Source of the DNA: UBA5951 sp012269555
Lineage (GTDB): Bacteria; Pseudomonadota; Alphaproteobacteria; Puniceispirillales; Puniceispirillaceae
Assembly: GCA_038147755.1 (NCBI GenBank)
Contig: JAYQTS010000003.1
Span: 248,001 to 312,000 of the forward strand
Direction: 5' to 3'
Length of the DNA stretch: 64,000 nt
The translations under genes were made by a program, and so were the position numbers. Below are positions 56,445 to 64,000 of the stretch, one piece after another. The notes under the pieces were generated by a model, which worked only from the letters and a program-made list of their open reading frames with translations, made no database searches and was not told where the DNA came from. Positions within the stretch are counted from its first letter, which is position 1, and every line of letters begins with the position of its first letter.

Positions 56445-59017
56445 TTAATTTTCCGTTGAATCAATGTTATCTGAGTTTTCATTATCATCTTCTCTTATAA
56501 TAGCAACTGAAACAACTTTTTCATCCTCAGCTAGCTCAAATAATCTAACACCCTGTGTTTTTCGACCAGTAATGCGAATGTTATCACCATCGTTTCCATT
56601 GATTCTAATTCGAATTATTTGACCAGAAATAGTGACCAACATAATTTGGTCAGTTTCAATTACTATGAACGATGCTACTACATTTCCATTACGGTGGCTT
56701 GTTTCAATATTAGCTACACCAAGACCACCCCGACCAGTCTCCCTGTAATCTGTTACTTTAGTTCTTTTTCCATATCCGTTTTCGCAGATGGACAAAACAA
56801 ATTCATTTGTTTCATCCTCTATAACGCTCATTGATACAACTTGGTCATTCCCAAGCAACTTGATGCCTCGGACACCAGAACTATCCCTACCCTTAAAAAC
56901 TCGAACTTGATTAGTTGAAAAGCGAATTGCCTTACCGTTCATGGATGCAAGTAAAATTTGAGAGTCATCATTGCAGGTTGTAACGCCAATTAATTTATCA
57001 TTTTCAGAGAGCTTAATTGCGATTTTTCCATTGCGCTTTATGTTTACAAAATCATTCAATTTGTTTCTTCTAATTGAACCAAATGATGTTGCAAATAATA
57101 TGTTTAAATTATCCCAGCTCTCTTTATCTTGTGGCATTGGCATAACAGTCTGAATAGTTTCTTCTGTTTCTATAGGCAATAAATTCACCATTGCTTTCCC
57201 AATAGATTGAGGGGATCCAAGCGGTAACTTATAGCATTTCAGCTGATACACCATACCCCTTGAGGTAAAAAACAAAATTGAGTATGAGTGTTTGCAACAA
57301 ATAAATTTGTAACAAAATCTTCATCACGAGTTTTCATACCAGCTCTGCCTTTACCCCCACGTCGCTGGGCCCTATAGTCACTTAACACAACACGCTTAAT
57401 ATAGCCACGATGAGATACAGTGACCACCATATCCTCCTGCTGTATTAAATCTTCATCATCTTGTTCAGCAAGTGAATCAGAAATTAATGTTCTTCGAGGA
57501 GAATCTAGTTTTTCTCTTACTTCCTGTAGTTCTTTTAAAATGACCTCTATCAAACTATTTTTATTTGATAAAATGTCTAAAAGCTCTTTAATTTTAATTG
57601 ATAATTCTTGAGTTTCCTCTGCAAGTTTACTTTGTTCCATTCCAGTAAGGCGTTGTAATCTTAATTCTAAAATTGCACGTGCTTGTGTTTCAGAGAGTTT
57701 ATACTTTCCATCTACTACTCCATGCCCCAAGTCATCAATCAACGCAATGAAAGATGCAACCTCTTCTGCCGGCCAATTCTCATCCATAAGGGCATCTCTG
57801 GCTGCCTCAGCGTTTGGCGCAGAGCGTATCATTTGTATAATGCGGTCAATTGATGTAAGTGCAACAAGGAGACCAGCTAATATATGAGCTCTATCCCTTG
57901 CCTTATTTAGCAGAAAACGTGTCCTCCTCAGCACCACCTCTTCCCTAAAACCGCAGAAAGCCTTTAAGACCTCAAGTAAACTCATTTGCCCTGGCTTTCC
58001 ATTATTCATGGCAAGCATATTTACAGCAAAACTTGTCTGTAATCTTGAATGACGATAAAGCTGATTCAAAACAACTTCACCAGAACCATCACGCTTAATT
58101 TCTATAACGATGCGCATTCCGTTTCTATCAGACTCATCACGAATATCTGATATGCCCTCAATTGTTTTATCACGGACCAACTCGCCAATACGCTCAAGCA
58201 ACAAAGCTTTATTTACCTGATAGGGTATTTCATCAACAATTATTGCTTCCCTATCATTTCCATAAGTTATAACCGATGCCTTCGCTCTCATGATAATAGA
58301 TCCGCGCCCTGTTTTGAATGCGTCAGTTATTCCTTTTCGCCCCATTATAAGAGCACCTGTCGGAAAATCAGGGCCTGTTACGATTTGAAATAGCTCTTCT
58401 TCTCCAAGCTCAGGGTTTTTCATGAGAGCAATACATGCGTCTATTACTTCATTTGGATTATGAGGAGGAATATTTGTTGCCATGCCTACAGCAATTCCGC
58501 CTGCTCCGTTAACCAAAATGTTTGGATATTCAGCAGGCAAAACAGATGGCTCAAGCTGTGTTTCGTCATAATTAGAAACATAATTTACCGTGTCAGAATC
58601 AATATCCCTCAATAAAAATTCTGCTGGTCTGGCTAAACGAGACTCAGTATACCTCATAGCTGCAGCAGAGTCGCCATCAACTGAACCAAAATTTCCTTGT
58701 CCATCAACCAACGGTAAGCGCATAGAAAATGGCTGGGCCATTCGAACCATAGCTTCATATATCGAACTGTCCCCATGAGGATGAAAATTACTAATTACAT
58801 CTCCAACTATTCGAGCAGATTTTCTGTGTGGTTTCGTCCAATCATATCCACCTTCGATCATAGCATAAAGTATTCGTCTGTGAACTGGCTTAAGGCCATC
58901 TCTAACATCTGGGAGCGCTCTTGATACAATAACGCTCATCGCGTAATCAAGATAAGAACTCTTCATTTCATCTGTAATTGAGACGCTACTTTCGAATTTT
59001 TGAGGTGTATCTGTCAC
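56445..59017 (-). CDS. gyrA: DNA gyrase subunit A, one frameshift
   Basis: Essential type II topoisomerase breakage-reunion subunit. Start MTDTPQKFE, then ALPDVRDGLKPVHRRILYAM, the quinolone region HPHGDSSIYEAMVRMAQP (Ser at the 83 position, Glu at the 87 position), the active-site tyrosine in MRYTESRLA and the GyrA box QRRGGKG of the C-terminal pinwheel. The frame breaks at the A6 run at 57267-57272; one extra base joins THTQFCF to FTSRGMVYQLKCYK. Total about 857 residues, normal. Because the gene is essential, the break is very likely a sequencing error. Confidence 0.95.
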
Positions 59018-59167
59018 GCTATTTTTAAACCTTTAATACTCTTTGTTTATGAGTGATTTATTACTAGCTTATTATACCATTAAATTGCTGAAAAACACTA
59101 CATATAGTTTGAGATTTAAGCGGAATCCACAACATTTATATAATTATATAAATTTTTTCCAGTCCAA

Positions 59168-59671
59168 CTAAAACGGGATATCGTCATCTAAATCATTCAT
59201 AGGTGGCAGTTGCCCACTTATTTGGGACTGTTCTGTTGATGAATTCGATTGAAAAGCATCCTGTGGAGAATGAAAGGGATCAGTTTGAGGTCCTTCATCA
59301 CTTATTTGCTGCATATCACCCCTATTTCCAAGAAGAGTTAACTCTCCTTTAAATCGAGAAAGAACAACTTCTGTTGTATATTTTTCTATGCCTTGTTGAT
59401 CTGTCCATTTTCGTGTTTGTAATTGACCCTCAATATACACATTACTGCCTTTTCTGAGGTATTGCTCAGCAATTCTCGCTAGATTCTCATTAAAAATTAC
59501 TACTCTATGCCATTCGGTTTTTTCTCTTTGCTCTCCTGAGTTCCGATCTTTCCAACGTTCTGAGGTAGCGATAGATAAATTTACAATCTTATTACCATCC
59601 TGAGTTGCTCTGATATCAGGATCTCTTCCTAAATTACCAAGTAAGATAACTTTATTTACACTTCCTGCCAT
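59168..59671 (-). CDS. ssb: Single-stranded DNA-binding protein
   Basis: 167 residues, intact. OB-fold at residues 1-110 (VNKVILLGNLGRDPDIRAT; EWHRVVIFNENLARIAEQYL; VYIEGQLQTRKWTD), then a Gln/Ser-rich linker and the acidic tip DLDDDIPF that binds repair proteins. Divergent from uvrA across 172 bases and upstream of gyrA, as usual in alphaproteobacteria. Confidence 0.96.
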   Translation of the reverse strand: MAGSVNKVILLGNLGRDPDIRATQDGNKIVNLSIATSERWKDRNSGEQREKTEWHRVVIFNENLARIAEQYLRKGSNVYIEGQLQTRKWTDQQGIEKYTTEVVLSRFKGELTLLGNRGDMQQISDEGPQTDPFHSPQDAFQSNSSTEQSQISGQLPPMNDLDDDIPF

Positions 59672-59843
59672 TAGTAACTCCTGACGCAGATGATGGATTG
59701 CAATTTTTCAAAACTGGGCTATTTAGAAATTAGTTATAACTAGCAAATTTAGCAGAAATATTTAATAACTTAAAATGCCTAAGATTACTATTATTAACTT
59801 ATCAGAATTAATATAAATTGTAACTCAAAATTATTAGTAAGCC

Positions 59844-62706
59844 ATGACAGAAAATATTAAAAATATAAGCATACGAGGAGCAAGAGAGCATAATCTAAAG
59901 AATGTAAATCTTGAAATCCCTCGCGATAAATTAATTGTTTTTACAGGCCTTTCCGGTTCAGGAAAATCATCTCTTGCATTTGATACAATTTATGCTGAGG
60001 GTCAACGCCGATATGTAGAATCACTTTCAGCTTACGCTAGACAATTTCTTGAAATGATGCAAAAACCAGATGTTGATCTAATTGAAGGTTTATCTCCTGC
60101 AATTTCAATTGAACAAAAAACAACCTCTCGCAATCCTCGATCAACAGTTGGTACTGTAACAGAGATTTACGATTATATGCGTCTATTATGGGCGCGCGTG
60201 GGCATTCCCTACTCCCCAGAAACAGGCCTACCAATTCAATCACAAACAGTTTCACAAATGGTCGATATCGTAATGGCTATGAAAGACAATAGTCGATTAA
60301 TGATACTATCTCCAATCATCAGAGGAAGAAAAGGAGAATATAAAAAAGAACTAGCAGGATTTCTTCTAAAAGGTTTTAGTCGTGTGAAAATTGATGGAAC
60401 ATTATATGATTTGGATTCATCTCCCGCGCTCGATAAAAAGAAAAAACATGATATAGAAATTGTCGTAGACAGAATTGTTCTGAAAGGAGATTCCGATTTA
60501 CTCGCAACTCGTTTGGCTGACTCTATAGAGATAGCATTATCTCTGTCCGATGGATTAGTTTACGTTCAAGACGTAGAAACAAACCATAAGACGGTCTTTT
60601 CTGCAAAATTTGCCTGCCCTGTAACAGGGTTTACAATTGACGAGATTGAACCCAGGCTTTTTTCATTTAATAATCCTTTTGGTGCGTGCCCTTCTTGCGA
60701 TGGACTAGGAGTTAGTAGTCATTTTGACGAGCAACTTGTTATTCCGAATACAAAACTTAGCTTACGAGAGGGTGCTTTAGCACCCTGGGCTAATTCCAGT
60801 TCAAAATATTATTTACAAACGCTTCAGTCTATAGCTAATCAATTTGGTTTTTCCATTGATGTTTCTTTCGAAGAATTACCAGATATTTATAAAGATATAA
60901 TTTTGCAAGGTAGCGGTGAAAAACCTGTTGAGATGGTTTATGACGATGGAATAAGGTCTTATAAAACACTCAAACCATTTGAGGGAATTCTTCCAAATCT
61001 AGAACGTCGTTACAGAGAAACGGACTCTAATTGGGTAAGAGAAGAACTTGAAAAATACAGAAGAATTCAACCGTGTGATTCTTGTGGAGGCAAAAGATTA
61101 AAAAAAGAATCGTTAGCCGTAAAAATATTGAATAAAGACATATCTGATATATCTGCGTTATCAATTGGGGACGCAGTAGAGTGGTTTGTAAGTTTACATT
61201 GTCATCTTTCTGCCAAAGATAAAGAAATAGCATCAAGAATCTTAAAAGAAATTAATGAACGATTGGGTTTTTTAGATAATGTTGGATTAAATTACTTAAA
61301 TTTATCAAGAAACTCTGGCACTTTGTCGGGGGGAGAGTCTCAACGGATTAGACTAGCATCTCAAATTGGCAGCGGTCTAACAGGCGTTTTATATGTACTT
61401 GACGAGCCATCTATAGGATTGCATCAAAGAGATAATGATAGACTTCTTGGAACTCTTACAAGACTCAGAGATCTTGAAACACGGTCATTGTCGTAGAACA
61501 TGACGAGGATGCAATACGCTGTGCGGACTTTGTAGTCGATATTGGCCCTGGGGCGGGCGTTCATGGTGGTAATGTTATTGCTACTGGTGTTGCAGAGAGT
61601 ATCATGAGTGCCAGTGACTCTATTACTGGACAGTATTTATCAGGTATCAAGAAAATAGCCGTTCCAGAAAAAAGAAGAAAAGTTAATAAAAATCGACTCC
61701 TCACAATTAAAAAGGCAACTGGAAACAATTTACAATCTATATCAGTTGATATTCCTTTAGGAATTTTAGTTTGTGTTAGTGGTGTATCTGGAAGCGGGAA
61801 ATCCACTCTCATTCTTGAAACATTATGGAAAACCCTAGCTCGTGATTTACATAGAGCACAAGAATTACCATCCAAATGCGAAAAAATTGAGGGGATCCAT
61901 CACTTAGATAAAGTTGTGGTTATCGACCAGTCCCCTATAGGAAGAACACCTCGGTCAAATCCTGCTACATATACTGGTGCATTTACTCCAATTCGAGAAT
62001 GGTTTGCAGGATTACCTGAAGCTAAAAGTTAGGGATATAATCCAGGAAGATTCTCATTTAATGTAAAGGGAGGAAGGTGTGAGTCATGTCAAGGCGATGG
62101 CGTTATTAAAATTGAAATGCATTTTCTACCAGATGTGTATGTAACTTGTGATGTTTGTAAGGGGCACAGATATAATAGAGAAACTTTAGAAATAAAATTC
62201 AAGGGCAAATCTATTGCAGATATTCTTAATATGAGCGTTGAAGATGGCGTAAAGTTTTTTCTGCTGTGCCTTCAATAAGAGAAAAGTTAGAGACAATGCT
62301 TCGTGTGGGTCTTGGATACGTAAAGATCGGACAACAAGCCACAACACTATCAGGAGGCGAGGCACAGCGAGTAAAATTATCAAAAGAGTTATCTAAAAGG
62401 GCCACTGGAAAAACTATTTATATATTAGATGAGCCGACAACAGGATTACACTTCGAAGATATCTCAAAATTATTAGACGTTCTTCAGGAACTTGTGAAAA
62501 ATGGAAATAGCATTATTATAATTGAGCATAATTTAGATGTAATTAAAACAGCAGATTGGATTATTGATTTAGGACCAGAAGGTGGGGTTGGTGGAGGAAA
62601 AATTTTAGCCACTGGAACTCCAGAACAAATAGCAGATAATCATGCCTCATATACAGGTAAATACCTAAAACGTATGCTCTCATACCGGCATGATAAGGCG
62701 AGCTAG
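59844..62706 (+). CDS. uvrA: Excinuclease ABC subunit A, three disruptions
   Basis: Nucleotide excision repair damage sensor. First ATPase: FTGLSGSGKSSLAFDTIYAEG; signature LSGGESQRIRLASQIG; zinc module CPSCDGLGVSSHF and CDSCGGKR. Second ATPase: SGVSGSGKSTLI, CESCQGDGVIKIEM and TLSGGEAQRVKLSKEL. Breaks: a missing base near 61476 (restores RDLGNTVIVVEHDE), an in-frame TAG at 62030-62032 between PEAKS and GYNPGRFSF (where Arg or Lys is expected), and a missing T at 62255-62260 (restores FFSAVPSIREKLE). About 954 residues if repaired. No GTTC or GAAC element, hence no canonical alphaproteobacterial LexA box, lies in the interval upstream. Confidence 0.93.
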
Positions 62707-64000
62707 TGACAGAAACTCTACACATTATTGGCGGAGGTTTAGCCGGCTCTGAAGATGCGTGGCAGGCTGCTAAAATTGGCATAAATGTAGTTTTACATGA
62801 AATGCGTCCAATTCAGAAAACAGAGGTTCATAAAACACAAACTCTTGCGGAACTAGTATGCTCAAACTCATTTCGTTCCGATGATCATTTGACAAATGCT
62901 GTCGGTGTTTTGCACCAAGAAATGCGGATGATGGACTCACTTATCATGAGGATAGCTGATTTGCACAAGGTCCCTGCTGGTGGCGCGTTAGCTGTTGATA
63001 GAGAGTTGTTCTCTAAAGAAGTCGAACTCGCATTAAACTCTCACCCAAAAATAACTATAAAAAGAGAAGAAGTTCTCTCATTAGATAAACCTGATTGGTC
63101 ACAAATTATCATTGCAACTGGTCCTTTAACAGCTATGCAACTTGCTGAAGAAATAAAAAAGAAAACAGGAGAAAAAGAATTAGCTTTTTTTGATGCAATT
63201 GCGCCTATCGTGTATTTTGAGAGCATCAATATGGACATAGCTTGGTTTCAGTCGAGATATGACAAAGGTGAAGGTAAGGACTACATTAATTGTCCAATGA
63301 ATAAATCCCAATATGAGGCATTCGTCCAAGCTCTCAATGCGGGAGAAAAAATGCTTTTTAGGGAATGGGAAAAAAATACGCCATATTTTAATGGTTGTAT
63401 GCCTATAGAAATTATGGCCTCAAGGGATTAGAAACTTTAAGATTTGGGCCTATGAAACCAGTTGGATTAAAAAATGCCCATGACAATTCAAGTCCATTTG
63501 CAGTTGTACAATTGCGACAGGATAACAAATTAGGTACGTTATTTAATATTGTTGGATTTCAAACAAAGCTCAAATATGCAGAGCAAACTCGTATATTCAG
63601 AATGATACCAGGGCTAGAAAACGCGGAGTTTGCTCGACTTGGCGGTTTACATCGTAATACGTTTATTAATTCTCCTCACATTTTAGATAATCAACTTCGC
63701 CTAAAAACAGAGCCTAAAATTCGATTTGCTGGCCAGATAACAGGTGTTGAAGGATATGTAGAATCTGCAGCTATCGGCGGAATGGCTGGAAAGATGGCTG
63801 CTTATGAGATTATAAATAAGCGATGGATTACACCGCCAGAAGATACAGCCCATGGAGCACTTTTATCACATCTGATAAGCGGTGCAATCGGCGAGAGTTT
63901 TCAACCAATGAACATTAATTTTGGTTTATTCCGCCCCTTACAATTAAAAATAAAAATAATAAAAGATTGAAAGGTAGGGAAAGAAAAGTTGCCTACGCTT
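62706..64000 (+). CDS. trmFO: Methylenetetrahydrofolate-tRNA methyltransferase TrmFO, frameshifted and running off the window
   Basis: Makes ribothymidine-54 in tRNA using methylene-THF and FAD. GTG 62706 overlaps the uvrA stop. FAD motif LHIIGGGLAGSEDAWQAAK; family motifs LVCSNSFRSDD, HKVPAGGALAVDRE and FFDAIAPIVYFESINMD. A missing G at 63424-63426 joins MASR to GLETLRFGPMKPVGL. A missing A at 63946-63950 avoids the early stop at 63970 and continues as LKGRERKVAYA to the window end. Homologues have about 20-30 more residues. Glycine-rich QITGVEGYVESAAIGG is the second FAD contact. Confidence 0.94.

Noticed and set aside
59672..59843. LexA (SOS) box between ssb and uvrA
   Set aside because: The alphaproteobacterial pattern GTTC-N7-GTTC was looked for; no GTTC or GAAC occurs in the interval.
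1..64000. CRISPR arrays, insertion sequences, prophage or integrase genes
   Set aside because: No regularly spaced repeats, transposase or phage motifs and no terminal inverted repeats were seen on either strand.
1..64000. Alternative genetic code as the reason for in-frame stops
   Set aside because: TAA, TAG and TGA all serve as normal terminators in intact genes here, and the in-frame stops are few and of all three kinds.

Overview
The window is AT-rich chromosomal DNA from an alphaproteobacterium, most likely a low-GC marine lineage. Three things point there: a complex I NDUFS4-type subunit (3373-3682), the order mltB-rlpA-dacC-tmk-holB-metG-tatD-MBL (39278-47673), and the uvrA/ssb/gyrA/coaD block ending in trmFO (55839-64000). 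I cannot name the genus from sequence alone. No insertion sequence, prophage, CRISPR array or rRNA is visible. There are three tRNAs (Arg-TCT, Ser-TGA, Lys-TTT).

About twenty genes, including gyrA, uvrA, trmFO, thiP, thiQ, mltB and sseA, are broken by one-base indels, nearly all in short homopolymers. A few others carry an in-frame stop. Because essential genes are hit, most of these are best read as consensus errors of a long-read assembly. I give the joined gene and the position of each break.

Layout. 1-8.5 kb: an aldehyde dehydrogenase start, small membrane proteins, a large secreted protein of unknown role, NDUFS4, an LLM-class flavin oxidoreductase, a HAD-like protein without its catalytic aspartates, a quinone reductase, and a NaChBac-type sodium channel with a tiny membrane protein downstream. 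9.1-12.5 kb: a 947-residue flagellin whose middle is a serralysin-type zinc metalloprotease with RTX repeats, followed by a coupled secreted protein. This is the first of the two most interesting loci. 13-17 kb: sseA-cysK, an acyl-CoA ligase and a GntR/FCD regulator.

17.7-32.6 kb is an accessory catabolic region and the second highlight. It holds two paralogous cobalt-type nitrile hydratases in which the N-terminal half of the beta subunit is fused to the alpha subunit. The C-terminal beta domain is a separate small gene beside one copy only. An amidase lies between the copies. Next to them is a seven-gene operon: a NitT/TauT-like ABC importer (ATPase, binding protein, two permeases), an alpha/beta hydrolase and two unusual metallo-beta-lactamase-fold proteins. 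An Old Yellow Enzyme, an EamA transporter and a CocE-type hydrolase follow. Inferred role: import of an organic nitrogen compound, ester or lactone cleavage, nitrile to amide, amide to acid plus ammonia.

33-38.8 kb: a UbiH-like monooxygenase, nucleoside hydrolase, DsbA-fold protein, quinone reductase and a secreted protein. 39-47.7 kb: cell wall, DNA replication and translation genes. 47.8-49.2 kb: a secreted beta-propeller-like protein. 49.3-52.8 kb: a TPP riboswitch driving thiBPQ thiamine uptake. 53-55.8 kb: tRNA-Lys, an FkbM methyltransferase and an NCS2 nucleobase permease. 55.8-64 kb: coaD, gyrA, ssb, uvrA and trmFO, which runs off the window.
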